In this document: in pieces, positions 33,597 through 45,765 of the stretch
Numbering within the stretch: the stretch's first letter is position 1
Layout of the letters: each line of letters opens with the position of its first letter
Source: Dugong dugon
Taxonomy: Eukaryota; Chordata; Mammalia; Sirenia; Dugongidae
DNA: 64,000 nucleotides
Assembly: GCA_030035585.1 (NCBI GenBank)
Contig: CM057462.1
Span: 93,951,234 to 94,015,233, forward strand
Direction: 5' to 3'
The notes under the pieces: model-generated
Databases searched by the model: none
Seen by the model: the letters and a program-made list of their open reading frames with translations, nothing else
What the model was told of the DNA's origin: nothing
Translations under genes and position numbers: made by a program

Positions 33597-34295
33597 TTGA
33601 TTCTTTTTTATTCTGTTTATTTTGTTGTTGGGAATATACACAGCAAAACAGACCAATTCAACAGTTTTTACATGTACAATTCAGTGACATTCATTACATT
33701 TTTCAAGTTATGCAACCATTCTCACCTTCTTTCTCTGCGTTGTTCCTCCCCCATTAACATTAACTCACTGCTCCCTAAGCTCCCTATTTGATTCCATACA
33801 GATAGTTCTTAAAAGAGCATAATGCTCAAGGCAGATGTTTTTTCACTAGTTAAGCTAATCTACTGTTTAGTTTTAAGATGACTTCAGGGGATATTTTTGG
33901 TTTAAGATTGAAAACCTTATTATCTTAGGGCAGTAGTTTCAGGGGTTCATCCAGCCTTCATGGCTCCAGAAAGTCTGGAGTCCATTAGAATTTGAAGTTC
34001 TATCCTGTATTATCCCCCTTTTGATCAGGATTCTTCTATAGACTCTTTGATCAAAATGTTCAATAATGGTATCCAAGCACCATCCAGTTCTGTTCTCGTG
34101 GCAGAGGGGGCAGTTGTTCATGGAGGCAATTAGCCACACATTCTGTATCCTCCTATTCCTGACTCTCCTTCTTCCTCTGTTCCTCCAGGCAAATAGAGAA
34201 CAATTGTTATGCCTTGCATGGCTGCTTGCAAGTCCCATGAGGTGTTTGGTTATACGTCAGCAGCCTCAGCAGTTACTTTTCTTTTTTTTTTTGTC
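33597..34295 (-). mobile_element. L1 3' UTR type A
   Basis: Reverse: GGGAATATACACAGCAAAAC, ACATTAACTCACTGCTCCCT, GGGGTTCATCCAGCCTTCAT, TGCATGGCTGCTTGCAAGTC. It serves as the unbroken reference for the split copy at 25222-26953. Confidence 0.85.
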
Positions 34296-34439
34296 ATTGT
34301 AAATATAGCTATTGCACAACTTTTATCAGTTCAGCTTTTTACAGCGTCCTACAGGATTCTTGAATAAAGCATCCCCTGACAGTAAATCTCCCCTTAGCCA
34401 TATGCATGTCTGCATCTTTGCGCATTCTTCCAGTATGGT

Positions 34440-34730
34440 CATTTTTTAAAAATAGTCTTTTCTCAAAGTCATGCCTTATAGGAAAATTTAACATGTGAAG
34501 CTGTATGAAGAAGAGTAAAAATTACCCTTAATACCACCTAGACACTTTAAAATACTAACATAAGTTATTTTGTTCTTTTTTTGTGTATTTTCCCCTCTCC
34601 CAACAAACTTGGTGATTAATTATTTGATAACTTTTTTTTCTCCCACCTAGATATGTATAGTGAACATTTTTCTATGTTCTTAAAGCTTCTTCAAAAATAT
34701 TTTAGTGCTATATAGTATTTCATTCATTCA
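34440..34730 (-). repeat. Old L1 (L1M-type) fragment
   Basis: AAGAGTAAAAATTACCCTTA, ATACCACCTAGACAC and GTGAACATTTTTCTATGTTC resemble the degenerate 3' region of old L1s. Strand is tentative. Confidence 0.45.
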
Positions 34731-34734
34731 CTAG

Positions 34735-35520
34735 ATATTTTTTGAGCACCCACTCAGCTGTTCCTTTGTTCACAGAGGTTGTAGAGGTGAGGCGACTAGC
34801 AGGTTGAGGAGACACAGGGTACACAAGTATGGAATAAACAGGATAATATTAGATAGAGGTATGTATTATTAAACAAATGGTGACAAGTTAGTGACAAGGG
34901 CTAAGGTTGTGTGATTAGGGAAGGCCTCTCTGGGAGGTGAAAAACAAATAAGGAATGAGCATGAGTGAATGTAGGAGCAGAGTGTTCCAGGGAGAAGATA
35001 CAGCACTTGCCAAGTTGCTAAAGTGAGAACCAGTGTAGCTTGTTGGAGGAACAGAAAGAAAGGCAGTATGGTTGCAGTTTAGTGAGCAAAGGGGATGTGG
35101 AAGAAGGTGAGGTCAGAGATGAGTCGGGGCCAGGCCAGGTAGAGCCTTGAGGACCCTGATAAGGATTGAATTTTGTTCTAAGGACACTGAAAAACCGTTG
35201 AAGGGCCTTAAATAGGGCAGTGACATGAATTGGTTTAACTTTTAAAAGTTGACCTTTTGGATGCAGTGTGGCGAATGACTCCAGGTAAGCAAGAGTGGTA
35301 CAAGGGAGACCACTGTGGATAAGGAGAGTGGACCATGGCTTGGATTGGACTGGTAGTAGTGAAGAAGGAGAAATGAAAGGCTTTAGGATATGTATGGAGG
35401 CAGAACCAGCTGGGCATATGAGTTGGGTGAGAGGGGTGATGGAGAGAAAGGCATCCACAGCGAATCCTAGGACCTTGGCCCGAGCACCTAGGTGAACGTG
35501 CCTTAGAGCTGAACTAGAGT
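34735..35520 (-). repeat. L2 LINE fragment
   Basis: In order: GAGCACCCACTCAGCTGTTC, GGGAAGGCCTCTCTGGGAGG, TAGAGCCTTGAGGACCC, TGACATGAATTGG, GACTCCAGGTAAGC and CCTAGGACCTTGGCC match reversed L2. Open frames across it on both strands are incidental. Confidence 0.75.
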
Positions 35521-35559
35521 GGGTCTAAGCAATCCATTTGGAACATTTGGGTTATTGGC

Positions 35560-37085
35560 ATTATTTGCCTTTAAATAATGCTCTTATAAGCATCATGGGG
35601 CACATATAATTTCCTTGTGATTGATTCCTAGGAATAAACCTACAGAACCAAATTAATTCTTAAACCACAGGGGAAGAGGAGAGTTTGAAACTTCACTTAT
35701 AAACATTCAGTTAAGTTCTTGGTGTTACCTTAGCTTACTTACTTTTTTAGCTTAACAAATATTTTATATAGATACACACGTAAACATACTTGTATATTTA
35801 AACACACTTTTTCCGTGTGTTTCTGAATGTACAAATAATGTATCAGTTATCAAAAGTTTATAAAGCTTAGAAGAATAAGGAAGACAATCACTTGTAATCC
35901 CACTAAAACTGGAAGAAAAAAATGCTATTAATATTTTTATATACAATCTATCCTTCTAGACTTTTTTAGGAATAAATACATAAATATACACACATATGTA
36001 TATACGTATTTTGAATTATATTGTGTATTACTGTTATTTTTTAAACATCTTGCTTTATTTAACAATGTATTATTTAATATTTTCCAGTGTCATTACATTC
36101 TGTTCTTTAATGTGAGTTTAGTGCCCATGTATTATTCCAGTATAGTTTATTGATTCCATTTTTCTTTTTTTAAAAGATAATATATACAGGTAGTAAAATT
36201 TTCAAATAATACACTCAGAATGGAGTGGCAAGTCTCCCTCCCGTATGTGACTCCTGGCTCTCAGTTCCTTCACAGGGGGACCCATTTTTTACATTTCTTG
36301 GATGTTTATCTAGGGAGTTTGCACATATATGACATATATGGATATATGGCAATGCTTCCTTTTAAAAAAAATGTACAAATTTATACTTCGTTTTGCATTT
36401 CTTTTTTTAACGCACTATTGTAACTTAGATGCTGACATCTATCAGCATGAATTACATCCACCTCATTCTTTTTAAAAAATGGCCATATACTCTGTTATTG
36501 TACAGATGTACCATAGTTTATTTAACCAGCTATTCTTAAACGTTTTGGTGTCAGGACTTCTTAACACGTTTAACATGATTGAGAACTCCAAAGAGTTTTT
36601 GTTTTATGTGGGTTATACCTATAGATATTTACCATATTAGAAATTAAAGCTGAGAAATTTAAAAAATATCTATCAGTTCATTAAAAGTAACAGTAATAAA
36701 CCCACATTAACATAAATAGCATTTCTGTGAGAAATAACTTTTCCAAACAAAATCTAATGAGAAGAGTTGCATTGTTTTGCATATTGGCAGATCTGTTTAA
36801 TGCCCAGCTTAATAGAAGAAAGCTAGATTTTCATATCTGGTTCTTCGTTCAGTCTTGGTGTTATGTTGTTTTGGTTAAAGTATTTGAAGAATATGACCTC
36901 ACACAGCTAAGTATTTGGAGAAAGGAGGATTTCACGGACATTTGAAAAAGCTTCATTTTCCCGTAGGGATCCTTGGACCATACTTTGAGGACCACAGATT
37001 TAACCAGTCCCCTGTTGATGGGAATTTAGGTTATTTATAGTCCTTTGGTATACAAAGTATGCTGCACTGAATGTCTTTTTAAATA
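35560..37085. repeat. Old L1 (L1M-type), split by a hAT element
   Basis: Pieces such as AATCACTTGTAATCCCACTA, GGCAAGTCTCCCTCCCGTAT, CATAGTTTATTTAACC and, after the insertion, CCCCTGTTGATGGGAATTTA then AAAGTATGCTGCACTGAATG are L1 3' region in order. The break at 36527-36996 is filled by the element below. Confidence 0.6.
36527..36996. mobile_element. hAT-type DNA transposon relic
   Basis: Ends are near-inverted: CAGCTATTCTTAAACGTTTT at the left and ATACTTTGAGGACCACA at the right, each close to CAGTGGTTCTCAAAC. Flanks TATTTAAC (36519-36526) and GATTTAAC (36997-37004) form an 8-bp duplication with one difference, the hAT length. Internal text such as GAACTCCAAAGAGTTTTTGT belongs to a widespread mammalian family I recognise but cannot name. 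Confidence 0.7.
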
Positions 37086-37340
37086 TGTCTTTCAACAAAT
37101 GTTGAGTGCCAACTCAAACATTTGAGTGTTGACCTGTGGGATATAGAGACGTAAGACAAGGTCTTTTCCCTGAAGGAGCTGCTAGTTTATTGGGAGAGTC
37201 AGGCAGATAAACAAGCACAAAACAAAGTGATGAAGGTTGTAGGTCTTGTGGGACATAGGGAAGAGGCAGCTTAACCAGAGTTTAGAAGGAGATGGGATTA
37301 CAGAAAGCTTTTTAAAGGAGGTGTTCCTAAACTGAGTTTT
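37086..37340 (-). repeat. L2 fragment
   Basis: TTCAACAAATGTTGAGTGCC, GGAGCTGCTAGTTTATTGGG, GGAGGTGTTCCTAAACTGAG. Confidence 0.7.
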
Positions 37341-38284
37341 GACAAGTGAGTCCAGTTACCAGATGAGGAGATGGGGTGGTCATGGCCACATTATGTCTGA
37401 AACTGTTCTTTTGGAGCTTGTTTGTGGTTCACAAGGGATCACTGCTTTTATGGCATGGTTACACCTTGTATACTATCATCTTAGCCCTTGCTCATCTCTA
37501 TATTATCAAAGGAAAGGGTTATTATACCTGCTGTACCTCACCTTTTTCAGTGCCCCTTATCTGTGCTTTCATTTATGATACAAATATAGTGGCATCGTAG
37601 TTTATGAAGCCTTTGAACTCCCACTTCAAAACTTCCTGGAACTCAAGGGATGACACTCAATTATGAAAATAGTAAATTGGGCACTAGACCATTACCTGTA
37701 AATCTACTTGTGAAGAACATAGTGAATTGTCTATTTCCTTTTAAATCACTCTTTAGCAATCTGTGTATTTGCCCATGTTGTGAGAAGAGTTGACTTGGAA
37801 ATTACGTTTTCTTTGTAACGTTGTAGACAATGTATGTTCACATTGGGTCAGATATCTCAACCATGAACTTTTCCTTCAGCAAGCTAGATTTTTCTTTTTT
37901 AAAGATGAGTAGGTAGTAGATGCTTTTGGATCACTCTGTGCTTTTTACCCCTCACTTGATGTTTAGTTCTCAGGTTGGCCTTTAAGACATGGTACAAAGG
38001 TCTCATTTTTACAGCTTCATGAAGTCCATTTAGGTGGCTGGTGTTATATTTTAACAGTCTCACCTCCAGGTCCCAGTAGTTCTTGTACTAGCTAAACAAC
38101 AGGTCCAGTAGCAAGCATCCCTTACTTAGCCAGAGCAACTGAAGATGTTGAAATAGTGCAGAGTCATTGCTGCTCATCAAATTCCCAAGAAGCAAGAAAT
38201 CGACTGTTTTCTGACCTTCAGCACTTTGTTATTAGGCAGCAGCAACCTGTGACCTGGCACTTTGTAATTCTTGTGACTTGGTAA
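37341..38284. other. AK4 intron, nothing recognised
   Basis: About 940 bases. Two overlapping plus-strand open frames (37339-37578, 37376-37600) are in different frames and unsupported. Confidence 0.4.
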
Positions 38285-38700
38285 TGATAACTAGCCTTTG
38301 CAGTGGGCCAAGCATGTACCAGGCCATGGGATGGCTAATTTATGCAAATTATCTCTAGCACTGGTGGCGAAGTGATTCAGTGTCAGCTACTAACCGAAAG
38401 GTCAGTGGTTTGAACGTACCAGCAGCTTCATGAGAGAAAGGTGTGGCAGTCTGCTTCCGTAAAGATTACCCCCTTGGAAACCGTATGGGACAGTTCTCCT
38501 CTGTCCTATAGCGTTGCTATGAGTTGGAGTGGACTATACAGCAATGGATAACTCTAGTCCGTACACAATGAGTAATTGGTATTACATCATTTTATAAATA
38601 AAGAAATGGCCTCAGAGATGTTGAGTAACTTGCCTTAGGTTAAACAGCTAGTTAAATAGAGAAGCTGGCATTCAGAATCACGGTTAAACTTCCTATTATG
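38285..38700 (-). repeat. MIR split by an AfroSINE
   Basis: Left 38285-38357 (AGCATGTACCAGGCCATGGG) and right 38550-38700 (TTTATAAATAAAGAAATGGC, GAGTAACTTGCCTTAGGTTA) are one reverse MIR. Confidence 0.8.
38358..38549 (+). mobile_element. AfroSINE inserted in MIR
   Basis: GCACTGGTGGCGAAGTGATT, CTACTAACCGAAAGGTCAGT, CTGCTTCCGTAAAGATTACC, TATGAGTTGGAGTGGAC. Confidence 0.93.
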
Positions 38701-39599
38701 TCATGCTGCCATCCAGGTATGCTAGTAACTAGCAAAATCCCTACTTCAGGTCTTGTACATGCCACACTGGGGCAGTGGATGGCAGGGCAGGCATCCCAGC
38801 TTAATTCTTCACAAGTGCACTGAGGTTCAGCAGGCCCATTAAGGATAAGCCAAAGGTATGTGGTTTTATGTTCTATCCCTGACCCTCCCCCACAAAGAAC
38901 TGAAAAAGGACACACTGAATCCCTCTTCTATCACCAAAAAAGACCAAAAAAGGTCTAAAATACAGACTTGTAATTTTGAGGAGGTAGAAATTGCTTTGGA
39001 TCACAGTGGCAGGGTGCTAGAATGATGCCTGAATTTGCTTCTACTTCATTAGTCATTCGACAGATGTAACTATGCCTGCATGTAGTATGGGGAGATATGC
39101 AAAAGTAAAACCTGGTATCTGCCCTCGAGGTGTTTATAGTGTAGGGTTCACAGTCTGGGTTCCAAATTATATTCCCATGAATCACTGTAGGGTGTATGTA
39201 TGTGGGTGAAGTGTTGATGTTACTGACAAAGCGGAGGAGGACGTTGTTCAGATGTACCTTTCACCGGTGATACCTTTCACACCTCTGTTAACCTCTAAAG
39301 TCTATCTTCAGTCTTACCAATTCCGTGAAGCTTTTCCCCAATTCTTGCAGCTACCGGTCATTTTCTTCTCTGAAATTTCTCTTACACTCATCTGTACCTC
39401 TAATTTGGCTTTCATCATTTGCCTCCCTGTAAAATAATCTATTTCATTAACTTCAATTATGGTCTCTTGCTGTTTGAATAGTAAATTCATTAATGACAGT
39501 TCAGTTCATCGAATGTTTTGACAGCCTGTTATAGCTGGAGGGGAGACAAACTATAAAAGGGACAAATAAACAAGATACCTTCTTATGCCTTGTACCTTA
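38701..39599. other. AK4 intron, nothing recognised
   Basis: About 900 bases without an assigned repeat; open frames are unsupported. Confidence 0.4.
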
Positions 39600-39785
39600 T
39601 ATTTTGTAAAACTTATATGAAGAAAATAAGAGTGTAATGACGGAGAGCATCTGGGAAGAGTAATTTACGTAGTGACATTGGAGAAGCCATCTTTGAGGAG
39701 GTGACATTTAAGCTGAGCTCTGAGTAAGGATAGGAGTCAGCCAGCTGAAGATTTGTGGGCTGAGGGAGCATCATGTGGAAAGACC

Positions 39786-40286
39786 CGTCTTAGGCTAGGT
39801 TCTCTAGAGAAGCAAAACCAGTACAGCGTATAAATATATACGAGAGATTTATATCAAGGAAATGGCTCATGTGGTTGTAGAGGCTGGAATGTCCCAAGTC
39901 CGCGGGTCAGGCTGGAGGCTTCTGATTCACATAGCCACTGGGGCTGGCGAACACAAGATCCGCTGGCAAGACCGCAGGTAAGCTGCTAGCTAAAGTCCCA
40001 AGAACTGGAGGTCAGATGAACAGTAGCCAGCTGCAGGATCCAGAGTGAGCAAAAGCCTATGAGCCTTGCCAGAATGTCCACTTATATTTGATGCAGGCCA
40101 CACCCCCGAAGAAACTCCCTTTCAACTGATTGGCTACTCACAGCAGATCCCATCAGGTGATCACATTACATCAAATCACACTGTGTAAGTGATCACAGCA
40201 TCATATGACTGCCAGACTACATCATAACTGCCAAACCACTGAGAATCATGGCCCAGCCAAGTTGACACATGACCTTAACCATCACA
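39786..40286 (-). mobile_element. Solo LTR, ERVL/MLT2-like
   Basis: The right end reads GGCCCAGCCAAGTTGACACA to CCATCACA (TGTGATGG on the minus strand) and the left end GTCTTAGGCTAGGTTCTCTA, both typical of MLT2-class LTRs. The expected terminal TG pairing is mutated at the left (CG) and no clear duplication is seen. Internal genes are absent. Confidence 0.8.
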
Positions 40287-40477
40287 GATTCTAATGCTAA
40301 ATGAGCTTGTGACAAGAAGAGAAGGCTAGTGTGGCTGTAGCACAGTGAGAAGATGATAGGAGAGGAGGCTAGAAAGGGAGGCAGAGGCCTGATCATATAG
40401 AGCTTCAAGGACATGACCAGGAGTTGGAACGTCATCCTAGATGGATGGGAAGCCATTGGATGATTTTTTTTGTTTTT

Positions 40478-41842
40478 TTGATGGTGTTAATATTTTTTAT
40501 AACAGCTTTACTGAGATATAATTTGCATATCATAAGTTCACACCTTTAAACTGTAAAACCCATTGCCATTGAGTAGATTCCAACTCACAGTGACCCTATA
40601 GAGTAGAACTACCCCATAGGGTTTCCAAGGAGCAGCTGGTGGATTCGAACTGCTGACCTTCGGATAATAGCCAAGCTCTTTATCCACTGCGCCACCAGAG
40701 CCCCTTAAGCTGTAAAGTCACTTAAAAAATTTATTGTGGTAAAATATATTAAAGTCACTTCTAAAGTCATTTGAAAATTTAAACCAGTGGTTTTTAATGT
40801 ATTCACAGAGTAGTACAACTATCACGGTGATCTATTTCAGAACATTTTCCTTACTCAGAAAGAAGCATTGTTATTCATTAGTAGCTACTCCCCATTTTCC
40901 CCTCCCTCCAGTCCCTGGTAACCATGAATCTACTTTCTGTTTTTTTTCAGATTAGCCTATTCTGGATATTTTATATAAATGGACTCATATGCAACTTTCG
41001 GTCCCTGGCTTCTTTCACTTAGCATGTTTTCAAGGTTCATCCATGTTGTTGTATCAATATTTCATTCCTTTTTATTGCTGAATAATATTCCGTTGTATGG
41101 CTATACCACATTTTGTTTATTTATCCCATCATTGACAGACACTTGGGTTGTTTCCTACTATAAACATTCGTTTACAAGTTGTTGTGTGGACGTATGTTTT
41201 CATTTCTCTTAGGTATATACCTAGGAGTGGAGTTGCTGGGTCTCATCTGATAAGTCTATGCTTAACATTTTGACGAATTATTAAATTGTTTTTCAGAGCA
41301 GCTGCACTATTTTACATTTCCACCAGCACTGAGTGAGGGTTCCAATTTCTCCACATCCCTGCCTACACCTGTTATTGTCAGTCTTTTTTATTTCGGCCCC
41401 CCTAGTGGATGTGAAGTAGTATCTCATTGTGTTTTTGATTTGCATTTCCCTATTGACTAATGATGTTAAGCATCTTTTCATGTGCTTCTTGGCTATTTGT
41501 ATGCTGCCTTTGGAGAAAGGTCTACTCAGATCCTTTGCTCATTTAACAAATTGGGTTATTTGTCTTTTTATTGTTGAGTTGTAAGAGTTCTTCCTGTGTT
41601 TTGGGTACAAGTCCCTTATCAAATATACAATTTGCAAATATTTTGTCTCGTTCTGTGTGTTGCCTTTTCACCTTCTTCATGGTATCCTTTGTAGCACAGA
41701 AGTTTTCAATGTGGATGAAATCCAGTTTATTTGCTTTTTCTTTTGTCACTTGTGCTTTTGGAGTCAACCATTGCCTAATCAAGGTGAGGCCATTGGTTTT
41801 AAACATGGGACTGACATCTGATTCACGTTTTGATTAGGTCAT
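40478..41842 (-). mobile_element. L1 3' end with ORF2 C-terminal remnant
   Basis: Reverse: AGCTTTACTGAGATATAATT (3' UTR), AATATTCCGTTGTATGGCTA, then 41543-41806, whose translation (IRQWLTPKAQVTKEKANKLD, then [18 protein letters not shown]) is L1 ORF2 C-terminal. Frame breaks occur around it. An AfroSINE lies inside. Confidence 0.88.
40558..40702 (-). mobile_element. AfroSINE inserted in L1
   Basis: Reverse: CCCATTGCCATTGAGTAGAT, CAAGGAGCAGCTGGTGGATT, CGCCACCAGAGCC. CCTTTAAACTGTAAA (40543-40557) and CCTTAAGCTGTAAA (40703-40716) are the duplication. Confidence 0.93.
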
Positions 41843-41935
41843 TCAGGCTATTTGGAAAGACGATTGAAGGGTGCTAAAGTAAAACCAGGGAGAACAGTTA
41901 AGAGGCTCTTACAGTAGCCACAGACAACTGGGCAG

Positions 41936-42165
41936 ACTTTAAACTTCAGTAAGTGCTTGTTGAATCAGTGGATTCCAGTAGTATCTTCTTCGTATGAATA
42001 AGAAATGATCTCTACCTTCAAGGAATTCATAAGGTAAAACATGTATCCAATTGATTGTTTTAGCACTCAGATGTACTGAGTTTAAAAAAAACAATTGTGA
42101 AAGAGCAGTGACAGGAGTATTTACTTACATAAGCATTTATTGAGTTCATTTCTGTGTATCCAGTG
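41936..42165. other. Unassigned
   Basis: Possibly further L2; not clear. Confidence 0.3.
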
Positions 42166-42173
42166 TCTAACAT

Positions 42174-42351
42174 ACCCCTTGCCATCGAGTCATGTTACAG
42201 AGTAGAACTGCTCCACAGGATTTTCTTGGCTGCAATCTTAATGGAAGGAGATCGCCAGGCCTTTCTTCCAGGGTACCACTGTGTGGGCTTGAACCATCAA
42301 CCTTTTGGTTAGTAGTCGAGCACAAACTGTTTGTGCCACCTAGGGACCTTG
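42174..42351 (-). mobile_element. AfroSINE
   Basis: Reverse: GTTACAGAGTAGAACTGCTC, AGGCCTTTCTTCCAGGGTAC, TTTGTGCCACCTAGGGACC. Flanks TCTAACAT (42166-42173) and TCAAACAT (42352-42359). Confidence 0.92.
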
Positions 42352-42379
42352 TCAAACATTCAGTCAGTGCTTAATAGTT

Positions 42380-43130
42380 GTTTTACTTCTGCATGAAAGA
42401 GTAAATGAGAAACTTATAGGAGAGAGAGTGTTGGAACTGGGCCTTGAGGATGGGTAAGGTCCTCACAGGTGGAAAGGTGGAAACAGGGTAGTTTTGATGG
42501 AGGGACCATGTCTGGGTGTTGGTGATTAAGATTAAGGGTATTTTGGTTGAAATCTAGAGTTTGAGGAATTATTTGCAAGGGTACTGGATTGAGTTCATAA
42601 GTAGGAAGACTGTGGGGAGTCAATGCCTTCCTCAAAACCCTTTAGTGACTTGATCATAGTTGCATTTCATAGCAAAGTGCAGAGTAGATTGGAGCAGAAA
42701 GAAAATGGAGCACAGCTAAGATAGTGTCAGAACAGTTTATATGGGATGTAGTATAAAAGTAATGGAAAGAAGAGGATTGGGAGAGGTTGGGAGATGGTCA
42801 TTTATCAGGTAGTACCTGCTATGACTGTCTGTGTATGGGCGTGGTGGACCAGGGCAGAGCTGAGTGTAGCCCTTGGAAAGTTTTAGCTGCAATGATTGGC
42901 AGAAAAGCGGTCCCATTTAATAGAAGGAGGGAAGTCCAGGGTTGGGGAAGATAATGAGTTTCTGAGTTTGGGATATATTGAGTTTGAGATATATTGAGTT
43001 TGAAGCATCTGTGGAAAGTTCCAGGTGGAGATATGCAGTGGGTTTTGGCATAGGAAGTAGTGGGCTCAGGAGTTGGCTATATGATATAGAAGAAATGTTG
43101 TGGACTTTGAAGTTAGGCATACCTCTGGCT
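42380..43130 (-). repeat. L2 LINE fragment
   Basis: GTGTTGGAACTGGGCCTTGA, GAGATATATTGAGTTTGAAG, TGTGGAAAGTTCCAGGTGGA follow reversed L2 order. Confidence 0.6.
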
Positions 43131-43334
43131 CAGTGTCTTACTGGGCCTGGCAAGTAGGAGGTTTCTCTCTATTATTTGTTCCGTTCTTCTCTGGAGTCAT
43201 AATGCTTCAGTATCATTTAAAATCTTCCCAGTGAATGTGGTGCTTTGAATGGAATCACTGGCACAGTTCAGTTGGATTTAGGCAGTATATGGAGTAGGAG
43301 TGGGGGCATGGACCACCCAGCAGAGGCTGCAAAC
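43131..43334. other. Unassigned
   Basis: Nothing recognised. Confidence 0.3.
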
Positions 43335-43765
43335 ACACAGTTTTTTTTTTTTAATTGTTATGCTTAAGTGAAAGTTTACAATTCAAGTTAGTTTCTCATA
43401 CAAAAATTTATACGTACATTGCTTTGTGACCCTACTTGCTCTCGCTATACTGTGACAGCACACTCTTCCTTTCCACCCTGAATTTCTCATGTCCATTCAA
43501 CCAGCTCCTGACTCTCTCTGCCTTCTCATCTCGCCTCCGGATGAGAGCTCCTCATTTAACCTCATGCCTCTACTTGAGCTAAGAAGCACGCTCTTCATGA
43601 GTATCATTTTATGTCTCATAGTCCAGTCTAATCTTTGTCTAAAGAGTTGGCCTCGGGAATGGTTTTAGTTTTGGGCTGACAGAGAGTCTGGTGGCCATGT
43701 CTTCCAGGGTCCCTCCAGTCTCAATCAAACCATTGAGTCTGGTCTTTTTACTAGAATTTGAAGCA
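43335..43765 (-). mobile_element. L1 3' UTR fragment
   Basis: Reverse; nearly line-for-line the same as 16470-16850: CATACAAAAATTTATACGTA, TACTGTGACAGCACACTCTT, GAGTTGGCCTCGGGAATGGT. The T run at 43341 is the reversed tail. Confidence 0.92.
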
Positions 43766-45030
43766 CTCACTATTTTTAAAGCCCCTATTGATTGTGGTGC
43801 CCTCTTATTTTTTCCTTCAACTTCTGCTGTATCCAGCCTTGTCTAAATAAAAATAACTGCATTAAACTTATGTGTGTGTACCTCTCTTGGAAGACTCCCT
43901 GAACCCATAATTGATTTTTAAAAAATTGTTTCATCATTAAGATGAGCAGTTTTCTAAGTTTACCTGCTTGTCTGGTTGGATAGATTTCTTCAAGGTCTTT
44001 TTATATACTGAGTTGCTGGTACGTGATTCAACTTTTTCTTTGCTTTGTTTTCCTAACTTCTAACTCACTTGTAGTTTTCATCTGTGTGACTGCAGTAGAT
44101 CTTGTTAAGAATAGCCAGTGTAATTTCCACAAGCGCTATAAAATATTGATTGCATATAGGAGCATACATTTGCTTAATTGGTAACTATAAATACTGTCTC
44201 CGGATATAATTTAGTTTTTCCAAAAAGCAGATTGATTTTTAACTTCCATTACTCCGGTGGCTTAGTTTTTAAAAATCAAGACTGTAGCTTGGAGCAAGAT
44301 GAAAATGCAAGAAGACTGTGTGTCCACTGAGCTCAGTTTTGTTTTAGTTTTCCAGGTTTTTAGGAACTAAAAACTGTGCATAACAATGAATATGTTAAGT
44401 TTAATTATTTGTTCTATTTCTTAACGTCTTAGAAGTCATTCTGTCCAAGTGGCCATTCTACGCTGAGTCCCTTCTGTAGCAGCTGACAGCCAACTTTCCT
44501 CTGGAGGCAAGCCCTTTCATTGCTGGACAGGTTTAATTGTTGGGAGGTTTCTTTCCTTATGCCAAGATGAAAGCAGACTCCTTGAAACTGTCATCCATGA
44601 ACTTTCACCCATTTGTCCAACTTCAGTCTTCTGGTGTCACATAAATTAAATCCACTAGCCTTTCAGATAATGAAACATAGTTGCTAAGCACTATTTCCCT
44701 GACTTAAGTTGTCATTTTTTCCCCAAGAAAAGTAGCCCTAGTTTCTTCAACCATTCTTCCCATGGTATTGTTTCTAGGCTCTTTTTCAGCCTGGCTTCTG
44801 AGTAAACTTCACTGTGACCTTTTTAAACAATGATACCCACCACTTATTGCTGGCTGAGTGTGGTGGGACCAGCATAGCCAAGGTGGGTTTACGCTCCATA
44901 TTTACTCACTTTCTAAATGAACACGTTATTTGGGGAGTACTTGTGAACAATGTCGTGCAAATAATCACTTGTGTTATTAAGTCTTCTGAGGCTTGCTTCA
45001 CATTATAGCTTGTTTAAACTCTTAAAGCCT
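43766..45030. other. AK4 intron, nothing recognised
   Basis: About 1.26 kb without an assigned repeat; the open frame 44814-45008 is unsupported. Confidence 0.4.
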
Positions 45031-45230
45031 ACAGTACTGTGAGGGTATGTCCTCAGCTGCTAACTGAAAGGTTGGAGGTTTGAACCCACCCAGTGACTCT
45101 GCCAGAGAAAGACCTGGAATTCTTGCTTCCATAAAGATTACGGCCAGGAAAACCCTGCAGGGAAGTTCTGCTCTGTCACATGGGGTCTCTATGAGTTAGA
45201 AGCAAATTGATGGCACCAACAGCAACCAGG
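45031..45230 (+). mobile_element. AfroSINE
   Basis: CAGCTGCTAACTGAAAGGTT, GGTTTGAACCCACCCAGTGA, CTTGCTTCCATAAAGATTAC, tail TCTATGAGTTAGAAGCAAAT; head degraded. Confidence 0.92.
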
Positions 45231-45559
45231 GTCATCTCAAAACCTAAGTATAGGCACCAGCTACTCAAATCTATAGTCTTTCCCTTTGAGTCAGGGAACA
45301 GAAATCCCCTCCCTTGGCTCTTTCTGAGGGTTAGCATGGCTATATAGAATCTGTGGCAAGACAAATTAGGAAAGTATTGGGAGCGTGGTAGAATTCACAC
45401 TTTAAGAGCCTAAATACTACAGGACACTGATCAGTGATGAACAAACTCGTGATTGCATTTGTCTAAATTGTCTTTAATTATAGCTTATTTGGATTGTTTT
45501 CCATATATTGTTATTTTCTAAAATCCAGGACTGTGTATCGGTTTATGCTAAATGTCTTA
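45231..45559. other. AK4 intron, nothing recognised
   Basis: Nothing identified. Confidence 0.35.
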
Positions 45560-45765
45560 GTGATACAAAGCTCAGAGGGGTGGTATGGTTGTCTTTAAGA
45601 GCATGGGATCTGGAGCCAGAAGGCTTGGTTTGGAATCTGACTGGGCCATCCTAGCTCTATAACCTTGAGGAAGGTAGCCAACCTCATTTATAAATAAGAG
45701 TAATGGTAACTACCTCACAGCGTTTCCACGTGAGTATTAAACAAGTTAATAGGTGTTGGCAGGAC
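45560..45765 (+). repeat. MIR
   Basis: Forward MIR: GAGCATGGGATCTGGAGCCA, GTAACTACCTCACAGCGTTT. Confidence 0.85.

Larger units (their letters stand above)
39600..41935 (-). repeat. L2 LINE in three pieces
   Basis: 39600-39785 (GGAGGTGACATTTAAGCTGA), 40287-40475 (GGATGGGAAGCCATTGGATG) and 41843-41935 (AGGCTCTTACAGTAGCC) are consecutive in reversed L2. An ERVL-type LTR and an L1 sit in the gaps. Confidence 0.78.

Noticed and set aside
35018-35458. 146-codon minus-strand open frame
   Set aside because: Falls within an L2 fragment; the translation is serine/proline/leucine-rich with no match to a known fold.
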